Of a stretch of 64,000 bases of DNA, positions 12,010-23,983 are shown in pieces; position 1 is the stretch's first letter; each line of letters begins with the position of its first letter. The notes under the pieces were generated by a model. That model searched no databases. It was given only the letters and a program-made list of their open reading frames with translations, and was not told where the DNA came from. The position numbers and the translations under genes were made by a program. Source of the stretch: Sabethes cyaneus (taxonomy: Eukaryota; Arthropoda; Insecta; Diptera; Culicidae); assembly GCF_943734655.1 (NCBI RefSeq), contig NC_071355.1, positions 75,343,449-75,407,448 of the forward strand, in the 5' to 3' direction.

Positions 12010-12335
12010 ATTATCTCCGTCGTCCCGAAGTTTCTTTTCGAACTCATCTGTGAAACTTGCAAGTTGTTGACAATCTTACCTCTCGTTTCGATACCCGGAC
12101 GGCGGACGATGTTAAAATATGTCAGCGGAAAATATGTCAAATACAATACACGGTAGTTTATTCCCTTGTCGCAAGCCTCTGTGATTCAAAGGGACTCGAG
12201 CAGATTACTCATTCGAGAGTAGCTTTGATCAGTCGCATTAGTTTAAACAGAAATCCGTACTTGTGCATCATCTGCCTTAGCTGTTTGACTGTATCATACG
12301 CTGCATTAAAATTGATGAAAATTGCTGTTCAAGAT
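12010..12335 (-). pseudogene. Non-LTR retrotransposon reverse transcriptase remnant (fragment 1)
   Basis: Read on the minus strand, the sequence gives AAYDTV, then MHKYGFLFKLMRLIKATLE, and after a break RQGNKLPCIVFDI. These match the region around palm motif A and the conserved RQGD..SC.LFNI segment of LINE reverse transcriptases. Stop codons and shifts interrupt it, so it is a dead fragment. A diverged copy of the same segment lies at 12665-12775. Confidence 0.6.
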
Positions 12336-12664
12336 TGAGTGTACGAATAGTACTTTCGTTCGTTCTCAAACTAACGCAGCCAATTCTTGAAAGCATTCTG
12401 GAAAATGACGATTACTTTAATTTAACGTTTTATTTGTCAATGGCCAGGACAACTACGCGGTATGTACAGCAAAGAGAATTTCAAAGAACAAATTGGAACC
12501 AGAAATGATACAAAATGCAATTTAGCTCCTTGAAATCAAACGGAAGGAAGGAAGCGCAGACCTCTCGTTCCAAGCGCTGCCCTCATAGATGATAATTTAG
12601 TAACAGTCGTTGGGTTAGTCGTTACAAATTAAAGTATTTCCAGGATGACCAAAGCTATTTAAGG

Positions 12665-13205
12665 GGACTCGAGCACACACTCGTTCGAGAGTAGCTTTGA
12701 TCAGTCGCATTAGTTTAAACAGAAATCCGTACTTGTGCATTATCCGCCACAGCTGTTGCCATTCGACTTGGTTGTTTCTTCCTAGGTGCTTTCCGGTTTC
12801 ATACTCGTATTTTGTTCATACGTATTTTGTTGGCGGTGTATGCTCCTAATGTGAAAAATTTGGCAGATCGCAAACTAGGCCGAATTCCAGCTTCATTATG
12901 TCGTTGATCCTCACTCGTGTTTATTGTCGGTGGTGATCAGAGATTCCAAATATCTAAACTCAACCTCCATATTAAGTTCAACGCATTAAGTTTTATCCCA
13001 ATCCTCGTCAGTGTTCGTCCAAAGTTAATAAGTGATGATGTGTGGGCTTATTGCATTCCCAACATTTCGGATTGATGTTTCGGAGTAGCAAAATCTTACC
13101 CATAGTCTCCAAAATAAAAACCCGCTTGGTATTGTTCTACGAACTTCCTATAGGCGTCGGGATAGGCGTCGTAACAAGATTATGGAGAGCACCTTGTAGG
13201 CGGCA
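12665..13205 (-). pseudogene. Non-LTR retrotransposon remnants (fragments 2 and 3, rearranged)
   Basis: On the minus strand, 12775-12665 reads WQQLWRIMHKYGFLFKLMRL, the same reverse transcriptase segment as in fragment 1. Further upstream on that strand, about 12990-12905 reads MEVEFRYLESLITTDN, resembling the segment found after the catalytic domain of LINE ORF2. The order is therefore inverted relative to an intact element, so at least two broken copies are joined here. Confidence 0.5.
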
Positions 13206-13288
13206 TTGAGAAGTTTTTTTCTGTAGATTCACAATTTGCTTATACATTCATTTTTTCGAAAGTTTTTTCTCCAAAATCTGGAAGTTCA

Positions 13289-13310
13289 CCAATTAAGTAC
13301 CGTAACTAGT
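13289..13310 (+). repeat. Left target-site duplication of the 840-bp retroelement
   Basis: AATTAAGTACCGTAACTAGT, preceded by CC, is repeated exactly at 14151-14172. Duplications of this length are typical of target-primed non-LTR insertions. Confidence 0.85.
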
Positions 13311-14150
13311 AGTAGTAGTAGTAGGGGAAAGCCACCATCATTTCAAGGACTTGCCAATGTATGTGGGTAGAATTACAGTAGATCCAAATTTGATTATCAA
13401 ATGAATTTCACACTAATGCTGTTATAGAAGGGCCAAAAGGGATTGGGCGGACCCACAAGCAGAGGCACTTGTGCGCATTCCGGGGTTATAAGAGTCGCCT
13501 TCCAGCATTAGGATCCTTCCATGTAATAATCAATTTCGCTATACCAACTTTAACCCACGTGATGATTTGTTTGTTTTGAATTGAGAAGTGCCATATTTGC
13601 TTCAGACCTTAAGGATTCAGGTTGGCAATCCACTCCGTCATCCAGCCTTCCACATTTATGATATCAATAATAATACTGTTAATATATGATATGATATTAA
13701 GATGAAATGTGGTATAAATGATAAAAATAGAACAATCTCACCAGCAGTCCTTCGTATGGAATAGAGTAGCGTCCTTTGGGTTCCATAGATGCTTCTTATT
13801 TAATTTTAATTTTTAAAAGTTAATTTAATTTTTCATTCTGGTATCCATGTGCAGTATTAAAACTCGTTTTGGCCAGTTTTTACTATATAGCAGGAGATGC
13901 TTCATAAGCTAAAACGAAAAAAATAATTAAAATAACTTATTAGGCTTACCTATTAGCTAGGCCGTGTGGCTCCGCCGTCTGCCCAAAACCGCGGTTTTGA
14001 GACCAGGCAGCCGGGAACCACCCAGCAACGCACCTCCTAGCTTGGCTACTCAATAGAGCATTACCAGGTATGGCCACGTGGAGGCGCTAGGTAGGGGCTT
14101 GGGATGGCTAGAGCTATATTGGACGCTCATTTGCCTTCCCCATTTCATAC
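13311..14150 (-). mobile_element. Retroelement insertion (LINE or SINE-like), 840 bp, minus strand, flanked by a 20-22 bp duplication
   Basis: Exact 22-bp direct repeats at 13289-13310 and 14151-14172 bracket the insert. Read on the minus strand it ends in a short ACT repeat tail (13311-13323 on +), so the 3' end is at the left. Long target duplications and a simple-repeat tail are known for non-LTR retrotransposons and the SINEs they mobilise. The body has no intact reading frame. Its 5' part is GC-richer and includes a CCGCGGTTTT palindrome near 13987-14000. Family not recognised. Confidence 0.75.
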
Positions 14151-14172
14151 CCAATTAAGTACCGTAACTAGT
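14151..14172 (+). repeat. Right target-site duplication of the 840-bp retroelement
   Basis: Exact direct copy of 13289-13310. Confidence 0.85.
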
Positions 14173-14327
14173 GGCTACTTATCATATTGGTTTAGTTATA
14201 CAGGTTTTTTAGTCTTCTGAGTACGATATCTCGACGGATCTAGTGAAGATCGGGATCCGGAACACTAAATGAAGGCGGAAGGCGGCTCCTTGTTTTCTCA
14301 CTATAAAATTGGCGAATTCTAGTGCCT

Positions 14328-14720
14328 CTACCATCTCTGTTCATCTTCCGGTGCTTTTTCCTCCTCATGATCGTTGTGAGCTTGTTCCGCGTATCGATAC
14401 TTGGCCAAAGTCTCACTGAGGGCAATGCTCAGGTAAGTCTCCTCTTGGTCCACACTGTCGCTTGATGGCATTCGCCGTCTAAAACCAGTAATTTGGAGAC
14501 TTAGGACTGCGTCATCTAGCACCGGTCTCTGTGGCAAAGATGTTCGAGTATAACCACTGGCCGTGCTCGTTCGTGTGTCGGTGTGCCGACTATAGCAGGT
14601 ATCCCTGATCACGATGTTAGTGGTTCTGTGGCGAACAGTATCGTACCGTCCTTCCTGCTTCATTCTCGACGTCATGTCTACCTTCGTGGTAAAGTTGGGT
14701 TTTGCCACCGCATTCCACAT
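14328..14720 (-). CDS. Unidentified open frame of 130 codons, doubtful
   Basis: An open frame encodes a hydrophilic protein rich in Thr, Arg, Ser and Asp, ending in a Glu/Asp-rich stretch (NDHEEEKAPEDEQRW). No domain or family was recognised. It lies in an intron of Tm1, antisense to it, beside retroelement debris (13311-14150). A fragment of a transposon gene is the likeliest reading, and a chance open frame is also possible. No promoter or splice evidence supports it as a host gene. Confidence 0.2.
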   Translation of the reverse strand: MWNAVAKPNFTTKVDMTSRMKQEGRYDTVRHRTTNIVIRDTCYSRHTDTRTSTASGYTRTSLPQRPVLDDAVLSLQITGFRRRMPSSDSVDQEETYLSIALSETLAKYRYAEQAHNDHEEEKAPEDEQRW

Positions 14721-15121
14721 CTACTGGTTTTAACCACAGACCTCTTGTAGTACCAGAACGCTTAACTTCTAGCTTAAGTTTCTAGCTGGGCAAGCAGCAC
14801 TCTGTCACTACCTATGAAATTCTGGAGTTTTATATTTAGATAGATTGCCTTACTAGGGCCACGCTCCCGAGTTTCGTGAGGTGGTTATCATCTTGGCCTT
14901 CCGAAACAACAGGTCCCGTAGCTCAACCAGCAATTCCGGGTCAGACGCTGTTGTGATCCGTTCCTAACATGGAGTGTAGAGGCTCAATGGATGGATTAAA
15001 GGGAGGGAGAACATAGAAGCAAACGTACAAGGCTGGCAAGGCTATTCCTCGAGCCAACACTCATTCGCATCAGTGCCTCCCAGGGTCAGGCATCGTCGAA
15101 ACAGATAAATGAAATTGTCTT

Positions 15122-15500
15122 TCTCTTACCTTCGCTTCATACATGAAGTGACTTGCTTCACTTGTTGAAAAGAACGTTTCAAGCAAGCTTCAGTTGAAGT
15201 TGGTGGTTGTTTCAATTGACGACGACAGAAAGTCAGGCACGATTTGTCGACATTGACAAGGTTAACTTTAGTATGCGTTGCATTGTAGGAAATGTTACTA
15301 AAATTCAATTCATTTGCATTCATAGTTGCTGGCCTTTTTCTGAATATTTGATAGAAAAGTACAAATGAAAAGTTGAAACCGATAGTCATGGTGAAGTGAA
15401 GCCAGTGCCGCTGACGCTGACTGAAACCAGTTTGAAACTGAAGCGATCATGATACTGTTGAAACTGAAGCTTCACTGCTTCATTGTTAAGCGACGCTATG
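15122..15500. mobile_element. Possible TIR element with repeated GAAGC/GCTTC terminal blocks
   Basis: The left side carries CGCTTCATACATGAAGTGAC and CTTGTTGAAA. The right side carries TTGAAACTGAAGCTTCACTG and CTTCATTGTTAAGCG, which in reverse complement resemble the left side imperfectly. Several TTGAAACTGAAGC blocks are repeated inside. The ends are not exact and no target duplication was found, so this is tentative. Confidence 0.35.
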
Positions 15501-16455
15501 CAATTGAAGGCGACGTTGTCGGGTCCTAGTGCCTCGTTACCTATCAGCAGTCGACATTGGTTTCCACCACGGTTGGTTACCCGATGTCCCTTAAGGTTGT
15601 TCGATCCGGGCTGGTACCATTAAGATCCTGTAACTTAAGTGGATGGATCAACGGGTCCTTCATTTACACATCTGTACCTTTACCTAGACCGTGTTTGAAA
15701 CTCTGAAACAGCAAGTTTTACCTCACCGGCTGTACTCTCCAGATGTTGCTCTCTCCGTTCGTATGCGGACCATTATTTCTGGGCTTTTGATGTAAAAAAG
15801 TAGAGTGATTCGCTGATCGTTTCAAAAGACGCATAGTTTTTTTTCGAGGTTTCTAATTTTTCGAATCAGCTCTCCGAACGGGTAATAGTGACCAATTCAT
15901 GCCTTATTATTTCTCAAAGATGTGCACTTAATTTGAAACGAAAAGCACAAATTTCTATCGAAAATTCCAGAATCTATAGTGATATTTGAGTTTGGCGGAA
16001 ATTTGGGGAACCTATGGAGAAGAAACTATCGCTAGTCGGAGAAAATCCGTGACGTTAAGCAGAGAATGTGCCAGAAGAATTTTGATATATTTCAAACTAA
16101 CTTTCAACCAAATGATATGACACACAGATAAATTTAACGACATTGACATTATAACATTAATTCAATAACATTAATTCTCTATTGTTCGTCGATCCAACGC
16201 ATGTAAATGGTCATGATTTTTTTCATACAACATTTCATTTGGAGCATTAAAATTGGCTGAAATTATGCTAAAAAAAGAAATGGTTTGAAATTTAAATGTG
16301 ACTTTTTAATTGGGCAGTGATTCATTTTAAAATTCTATCCTTGATGTTTTCCAAAAAATCAAACCACATAGTACTTAAATTTTTACCAGAAAGCTCTCAT
16401 CATGAAGAAATATTCTTCCGGCCAATTCCGACTAAAGGTGACAAAAATCCTGTCT

Positions 16456-16564
16456 GGGGTCAATCCCGGAGTAGAGGTTAGCATTCACGCCGAGGACCCG
16501 GGTTCAAATCCCAACCCCGCGGAAGTCACGAATGACCTAAGCTGTTAAAGTGACGATAAAAAAA
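16456..16564 (+). mobile_element. tRNA-derived SINE (family A), flanked by CCTGTCT duplication
   Basis: A clear RNA polymerase III box B (GGTTCAAATCC) at about 16502-16512 is followed by the family tail GAAGTCACGAATGACCTAAG, TGTTAAAGTGACGATA and an A-run. The exact 7-bp direct repeat CCTGTCT flanks it (16449-16455 and 16565-16571). The head is short, so the copy is 5'-truncated. Other copies: 962-1069 and 21750-21798. Confidence 0.8.
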
Positions 16565-19500
16565 ACCTGTCTTGTAAAATAAGTTGATTTGTCGTCTAAA
16601 CACTAGGTTCTTTATGAAGTCAAATTCGTCTCAACATCCTTGTGAGTAATTCAAGCAACAAATTACCGATTAATGTAATTATGGGATTAAGAAAAGTATT
16701 GATGTTCAAAAAAGGCCATTATTTAGTAGGTCAAATGGGTGGTGTGCAATGACGCATTTGGACATTTTGAATAAGCATGTAAATTTTCTGCCAAACTTAG
16801 AGAAATGAGCATATTTAATACCTCGTTTAATTTCACTCGAAGGCATAAATGGAATCCATCCTCACAAATCAGTCAAACCCGTCCGAAGACAATGCAGCCA
16901 TTATTCGATTTTTCTGTTTGAATATCAAAAGCCATTTCGCCCTCCGCCATTGTAGGTACCTACATTCCGACTAACAATACTATCTATCTCTGCTGGCTGG
17001 GGCAGTCAAGTAGTGCACTTTGCGCACATTGCGGTGTGCTTAGATTTTCCTTTTTTTTTTGTTGTTTTTCCTTCAAACCTCATGGTTTCTGTTCAGTTCA
17101 GTTACCAAACAGCCCGGTTTTGTGTAACGGTTCGGTTCTCCACTCTTCGCTTCTGCAGTGCGCTACTGCTGCTCTGCTGGTGCCACTGTTCTATGGATAA
17201 ACCCAAACCAAAGGTGCGATACGAGAGAAAATCGTGTAAATATTTATACGTACGCTATAATGCAATAATTAATTCCTCACGGCCTTTTGCCGGTAGCTTA
17301 GCGGATAACCTAGCACAAACCCGGGCCTAAACGCGCGCCAGCCAGCGGCACCAGCAGCTGCAGCAGGACGGGTGCGGCTCAAGTGGCGACCGAACCGACC
17401 TCAGCCTTTGGACTGCGGTTTCTCTTGTTCACGAGAACGTCGACGTTTGAAAAAATGCGAACCATCGCATCGTCGGCGTTGTACGCCAGTGCAAAACACG
17501 GAAACCTGCTTTTTATTATCGAACATCTTCTATCTGCGAATTTCTTGAGTGCGAGTAAACTGTGAGAAAGTTTAACGCCTGAAAGAATGGAGCACATTTT
17601 AATGGACTGATTTCTTATTCAAGTCACAATTCAAAACAGCTCAGACATTCGGTTACCTCGTTGATTCTAATTTGCGATTTTAGAAGTTTGAAATATGTAT
17701 GCCCGTTTACCCGGAATCCGTAAGAATCTACACTAAGATGTACATTTTCGGGGCAGAATAGTCACCTAGACCGATTTTCTAATTCAAAGAACTACTCAAC
17801 ATATTTCCATTGGCCCTCTGGGCGTTTGATAAGCAAATTTTTTTCGCACGACTCTGGTCCGATGTTCTGTCACAATCGAAGTAAAACCGTGCCCTGGTAC
17901 CTCGCCTTTGCACGGTAGCACGCCACGGAACAGCTGAGCCAGGCCGGCAAGAAGCTGCCCGGTATGCATCTGGAATGAATAATTCATGCTTGTTGTGTAA
18001 ACGAGTACCGTCGATCCAGCGCGGCGGAAATAAGAGTGCTTTCGCCGCTGACGACATTGCACATGCCGAATTCGCACGGATTTTCGGTGGTTCTCTCTGC
18101 CCGAGGTGGTGCTTGGGATCTAAAAATAGTCACACCAAGAATGACTTTTCGGGGATTACATTTTTGGGATCAGAAAATGAATCCATTGAAAACCTAGTTG
18201 GAAATTTTTAATGGATTTATTCATTGCTTCATTTAATACGTTTAATTTGCTATTTAATTAAGCGACTCCGTACGTAACGTCAGTCTTTTAGCTGTCACGA
18301 GCGCCAACTGGTTGTCAGAAAAAGCAATACAAAGGCAACAGATAATTTCATTTCTGTTGCACATTTTTGTAAAGCATAGTCGAAAAATAAAATTGTACAT
18401 TTAATTTATTAATATTAAAATAATTGTGGATGTAGGAACTGTTTTCATCTTTGACGGTTTATCTTCCATGTGATTTAATATAGCAGCACATTAGAACCTG
18501 AAAATTATATTGAACCGATAATTGCTGTTTATTAGCAATTAGGATTTCGTTACAGCTTCGGGCTTGGTTGACCTAATGACTCACTGCAATGCAACCCCTG
18601 CCGCATATATGGTTCACTAGGGCGCCATGCTGCGTCGGGTTAACTTCGTTTTCGCATGGCACTGAGCCGATGTTAATCCATACATCATTTCTTTGCAAAC
18701 ATATACATAGCTAGAGATAGGCAGTTCTTTGCGATGCTGCGCGCTTGTCTATACCTGCAACTAGTTTTGCGCTGTTATGAATATCATGGCATATAACTAG
18801 CCTAGCCAAGCGAGCCGGTTATGGGCGGCTGTGGCAACCTTTACCAAACAGCTTAACGTGATTGAAGTTACAGGCTGGAAGTAAACTCGAGTGCGACCGT
18901 GATATACATATCTCACATTTGTGTGTTTTTTAATTCCACCATCTGCTAGCAACGTATCTACCACTACCGGTGTGATTTTCTCCTTTTAAGGAGTTGTTTT
19001 TTCCCTTCGTTTTCCTCTTGTGAACTAATCGACCCTGACTGGCGGTCGCTCGGACATCGGTGGCGATGACGACGACGTCTACAATGTCACAACGGTTCCA
19101 TACTAAACACATAAATGTACGTCGGACAGGCAGGAGATCGGCTCTCGGTGGTGTGCATTAACACCACCGGAAGGGGATGACAGCCACCCCACCGTGGGGG
19201 GGTTATAGCTTGATTGTGCATTTGTTCATTATAGCGAGCGAATTGGTCGATGCAAACCGAGCGCTACTCGATGGCGCCACGGCGCGTCAAGTCTCGAAAA
19301 GGTCCCAGGTTTTTGAGGGGGTCAAGGGCATCGGCTGGTTCGTAGAGAGCTCGACAGAGTAAAGTTTTATTTTCGATGGCGCCATATGGACGCTCGTGCT
19401 ATACATTTATCGAAGGTGCATCGTTGTTTGAACGTTCGCTTCCTTTCGTACAAGTTTGGCTGCAATATTATTAATTCAGTTTATTACAAAAATAATTTAA

Positions 19501-20800
19501 TCGGAAATTCTTGGCCTCTGTTATCCGAGTCATAATTTAACATTGGAACTATGTATTCACCATAGGTCCAAAACACTAGGTTGGCTGAACACATTGCAGC
19601 CTGACCGTTCTTATTGGTTCAATCATCCGTCAATAGCTGACAGATCGATCACGACGAATGCCCGCTGAATAGGTCGCGCGCTTCGCTCGGATTCATTGGA
19701 CTGCGACGCGTGGTCGCTCGGTTGAAAAACGTGCACCGCTCTTCTGCTGGCCCAATCCGGCCTGCGCCCGGGGGTACTTTAGCATACTTTGCGCCATGTT
19801 CTCGCATACGTGCATAAATTTAATTTATTTGAACTTCGCTTTACTGTTGATGGCACGATCATTGAATCGAGATTCGTGCGTTGCGTGGTGTGGCATAGCC
19901 TACTGCATACTACAATGATGATAGGAGGTCTTCGGTGAGCATTGAAAACAATGCTATATTGAACGTTGTCGTATAGATCTTCCTGTGTTAAAAAAAAACT
20001 CCGCGAGGGGAAAACCTGCATGTCGCTTTTCTAACAGCATGGCATATGGGCCAACGCGGGAACGGAGGAACTCAACTGAAACGGAAGCGCCACCCTTTTA
20101 CAGGTGTTCTGATTCTATTGTTGGTTCCGTCGTCATGTTTTTGTTATTCACCCATTTGAATGAAAAGATTGAATAATTAGGAAAGTATTCAGATGTGAGC
20201 TTTAAAAATTTTGAACTCGAAATTAATTATTCATTTTTTACTAAGTAAGTATCAGTTGATTATGGCTTAGTTGCTTTTTTATCAAAATGCATTTCGAACA
20301 CATTTCTCCCCTAGTCCTCGAGAACAATAAACATAAAAGTCCCCTTCCGATTCTCTCACGTTGTTCATCATAGCATGAAACGCATGAATTCCAGTGCCCA
20401 CCCACCCAGTGACGAAGTCAGATAGTTATTTTGTTAACATGTGTGTTAGTTCAAACGCTGGAAGCTACCATTCATTTCTTTGTTTGTGTTTGTTTGTTCA
20501 ATTGAATGTGTGCGTTCTCCAGTTTCAGCTTGTGTTCAACTGTATCGTACTGAATTCTACGGTAGTGTGAAGAATGGGTCTCGTCAAACTATTGCACAGT
20601 GGCAAGCAGGGATGCCATGACCATCCATTTTTTTGTCGACATGTAGCAGTATGAGTCAGAGCAGTAAAAAAAATAAAAATGCATTGAATAAAATTAGGCT
20701 ATTATAAATGTTTAATAAAGCTTTTGTCCCACCGAGGTGGGTTTCATGAAAACTCAAGAGGGTCAAAAAACAAAAACAAAAAAACAAAAAAGCACAAATA

Positions 20801-21445
20801 CAGTGGAATCTCGAAAAAAGTTAATCGAATCCATTTTTTTAAATTTTAAATTCAACATGAACTTGTGTGCTGCCCAGTTAGCTTCGGAGAACGATGCTGG
20901 CCTAACAAGCCTGTCGTCGTATGTTTGAATCTCGGCTGGGAGGTATTGCTATAGCGTCAGTAGGATCGTTGCGGTAGCCACGTAATTGTCCTGTACTAAT
21001 AGCCGGCTGCGAAGTCTGCCAATAAAGAAGGGCCAAGTTCTCAACAGGACGTTTATACCCATGGTTTTGCTTTTGTGTGTGTGTTACGTTTTCAGTATGT
21101 TACCAAGGATCCTTAAGTAACTGTATCTTAAGTAACTGTCTGTATCAAACTGTACTTGCAAGCGACTGCAACAAGAGTTTAATTTAATCTCGGATATGAT
21201 TCGACTTTGCATAAAACTGTGGAATAGCGACAGTGAATCTAAAGATTGAAAAATAAACAAGAAAGGTAATCGCACGTGTGTGAACAAACGCTAAGACATC
21301 CAGCGAATTCAAACGCTCAGAAAAGTTGAGAAAAAGTTAACTCTTTAAAGTGTTGCACGAGAGCTGAAATTCGCTTAACTTGTCCAAACAAATTAACTTA
21401 ACTTAGTTAACTTTTCTGAGAGTGAACTTTTCCGAAAGTTTCCTG
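20801..21445. mobile_element. Pogo/mariner-like non-autonomous element, copy 1 (645 bp, interrupted by a SINE)
   Basis: It begins CAGTGGAATCTCG after TA and ends in a complementary block with CTG before TA (21446-21447). AGTTAA and TTAACTTTTC repeats crowd both ends. The interior from about 21080 to 21440 is clearly homologous to the element at 29804-30462. The TA target and CAGTGG start suggest a Tc1/mariner-pogo type element (inference). It has no coding capacity. Confidence 0.75.
20895..21072 (+). mobile_element. Feilai-like tRNA-derived SINE inside the pogo-like element
   Basis: It has a box-B-like sequence (TGTTTGAATCTCGGCTGGGA) and then the body CAGTAGGATCGTTGC, CCTGTACTAATAGCCGGCTG, CGAAGTCTG, AAGAAGGG and CAAGTTCTCAACAGGACGTT, ending in GGTTTTGCTTTT. 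The body matches what is known of the culicine mosquito Feilai family. Related copies: 38656-38795, 38045-38130 (head) and 40057-40145 (head). Confidence 0.75.
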
Positions 21446-21620
21446 TATTTAAGCGTTTAACTCAAAGTTTAATCGTGAAAGCCAAATAAATTCTTGCTTT
21501 TATATACCTGCGCCATTATTTTCTTTATGTAAAAATCAACCAAAAAACAACGACAAAATCGAAAAACAAATTTTACTGGTTTTCGGCCGTTACGTGTCTG
21601 TTTCGCGCTAGAAACGTTAA

Positions 21621-21737
21621 CAGGGATGGTTCGATCACTTTGACTCAATTTTGATTCATTTGACTGTACCGTCCCAGCCGAGCAAAATTTGTCAATAGTA
21701 CATATGGGACTTTTGTAGGACTAGTTATTATCTACCA
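21621..21737 (-). repeat. Dispersed repeat copy starting CAGGGATGG (family D)
   Basis: It is the reverse-orientation relative of 34514-34636 and 6199-6294. It starts CAGGGATGGTTCGATCACTT and continues through CATTTGACTGTACCGTC to the TAGGACTAGTTATTATC block. The terminal CAGGGATGG is probably the outer end of a DNA element. Confidence 0.65.
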
Positions 21738-21749
21738 ACTTTTATACAC

Positions 21750-21798
21750 AGTCACGAATGACATAAGCTGTTAAAGTGACTATAATCTAACAAAAAAC
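21750..21798 (+). mobile_element. Short 5'-truncated SINE (family A) with 12-bp target duplication
   Basis: Only the last 49 bp of the SINE are present (AGTCACGAATGACATAAGCT, then GTTAAAGTGACTATAATC and a CA-rich tail). The exact repeat ACTTTTATACAC flanks it at 21738-21749 and 21799-21810. A heavily truncated copy with such a duplication is typical of LINE-driven retrotransposition. Confidence 0.8.
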
Positions 21799-22399
21799 AC
21801 TTTTATACACCAGTTTCGATATGTTCCGCTTCGGAAAAAATGACAGGGCTTCCCCACTTCCAATAGGTTGAGACTTGGGAGTTATTTGATGTCATTCTAC
21901 CTAAGCCCATGTGAAATCTTGAAAGTAAATCATGTTGTAAAAGTGCACAACCTTAAACTCCGTGCGATCGTTTGTATCGATGGTCTACTTACTATTTAAA
22001 ATTGTTGTAGAATTGTTGTTGTCACTAAAAGTGGTTAGGTTTTAAGCGGTTATAACTCAGTAATTTCTCAACCAATTCGTAATAAATTATCATCAGTCGA
22101 TCAATAATCTTTGTGTGCATTGAACAATATAGTGAAAACAATTTATTTTTAAATATTCACTATATTGATAAATGCATACACGTCAACCGTTGTCATGAAT
22201 GATAACTCAACCGATCACGAGTAAGCTTATTTTTACTTCCCAGGTCTGGGACGACCATTGTATACACGTGACAAGGTCCCCCTGTCCTGTCCCAAAAGGT
22301 CACGAATTACTTCCCTTATGTCAGCCTACACGAATTTGATATCCTGAACGTAAAATGAGTTATTAAAACGTGCAACCACCTCTCAGGTTCAACAGTTTT
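21799..22399. repeat. Unclassified long dispersed repeat, copy 1
   Basis: About 600 bp here align nearly base for base with 25807-26008 joined to 27202-27628. Shared landmarks are ATGTTCCGCTTCGGAAAAAA, CTAAGCCCATGTGAAA, TGGTTAGGTTTTAAGCGG, CAACCAATTCGTAATAA and TTACTTCCCTTATGTCA. A hairpin (ATATAGTGAAAA against ATATTCACTATAT) lies near 22130-22170. No protein motif was recognised; it may be part of a DNA transposon that includes the family D end at 21621. Confidence 0.65.
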
Positions 22400-23983
22400 G
22401 TTTCAAAATTTAGCGGATTTTGAGTGTCTCGGCGCCTCTGTAATCTATAGTCTCTGTAGTTGCAATGCACCTGAAACTTGGAATTTAATTTCAGATATGC
22501 CAACTGGCAACTCTGGTCGTATTGCCGCGAGTGACTCACCATCCAACCGTTTCTTTGCAAAAAAAAAAGCGAATGAAAGGCTTTCAAAAGTTTGAATGAA
22601 CGCTCGCCTAGCGACGAACTCCTGCCTCACAGCGGGCTGTCGTACGAATCAGGTGGGCATCAACCGTCATCAACCATTATCATCGCGGCGCGAGAGTAGG
22701 TCAAGAACATTCGACCAATTTATGATCGTGTACAACGAATGGGGGCCACAGGTAATTATGTCCTTTTAAGGATTAGTGCCGTCGCCGCAAATTTGAGGCT
22801 GCTTGCGCTCGGCCGGTCGGCGACGGAGTTGTTTTACCTGAGTGTGTGCTTATTTTGACACGATGTGCGAAGGGAGTGTTGCAAGGTATGAACCGCAGAC
22901 GAGCTTGAAACAGTTTCAAGTATCTCTGCATGTAGTTGCAAAGGTTTCCCGTACCAGCGGCATTAACAGTAAGCGTAACTCATACAACTATCGCAATGGT
23001 TTCGGTTGTACAGCATCGATGTCAGATCAATAAAACTTTGAGATGTAATTACTACTTTAACTTAATAGATACTTGAAAATCGCACAAATGTTGAATTTTT
23101 CATTCAATCTTTGTGCTTATTTTTTGATGAAATATATTTTTAAAAACATTTTTATCGGCAAAGTAAATAAAACCTATATGTTGGAGCTGGACAACATACT
23201 AAATTCCGGAAAAACGGCATCGCTGCCGATTGGGCGCGTCGCCATCTTGCCATTCGAATGTGCTATGCTACGTTACGAACGGTCCCGGTTCATGATGTGT
23301 GGCTCGCCGTTCAGTATTGTAGTAGTTGTTGGCGAAGTGAGTACTGTGCCTACCGTGTGAAGTGGTGTTTCTACCGTGGCCATTCTAACCACTGCCCCTA
23401 GGATTATTGCTTTTTGTGGCACTTTAGCTGTAGATGCAGTTTTTTTCTTCAAAAATTGCCGTTAATTTAGGTGTTTATTAGTAGAAAATATAGCTGCGAT
23501 TTGGATTACTAGAACCGGTTGGCGAATGTGACATATCTGTGCAACGTAGTGTGCTTTAGGAATTGGGAAGGGCTGTGGGATCAAGTTTCGTTACCCTGTT
23601 TGGCAGCCAACTTGGATATGAAAATTTATGTTATTTCGTGATTGATTTAGTGAATATTATCTATTAAAGATTTCAGTGGGGTTTAAAAGTTGGGTTTGCA
23701 AGCTAAAATTGTTTAGTTCTGACTTGCTGAACATGTGCAAGTGATATTAGTGCGCTAGTGTGTTTGTTAGTTGGAATTTTCATTCGTGAGAAGTTTGCGG
23801 ATTAAACTTCTTACGAGTGCCGAAAATATGTTTCTGTATTTCTAGTTCCATTAAAATAAATTGTGCAACAACTGTGTTCCTCTGCCAGCTTAGCACGGAA
23901 TTCGAGAAAAAATTCCAGTTAGCATAAGTTTTTAGTTCTTACGTCTAAATAAGTCGAATAAGAAAAATACAAATAGAAGAATC

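Larger units (their letters stand above)
9564..23983 (+). other. Tm1 intron segment between exons 1c and 1b
   Basis: About 14.4 kb without a convincing gene. It holds LINE remnants on the minus strand (12010-13205), an 840-bp retroelement (13311-14150), a possible TIR element (15122-15500), a SINE (16456-16564), a pogo-like element with a Feilai-like SINE (20801-21445) and repeat copies at 21621-22399. The parts 9564-12000 and 16572-20790 show only unique-looking AT-rich sequence and short chance frames. A pyrimidine tract with acceptor-like end at about 23831-23846 may begin a spliced 5' UTR for exon 1b. Confidence 0.65.

Noticed and set aside
19146..19170. Perfect 9-bp hairpin CGGTGGTGT / ACACCACCG
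   Set aside because: Short hairpins are expected by chance in 64 kb, and no T-run or conserved context follows.
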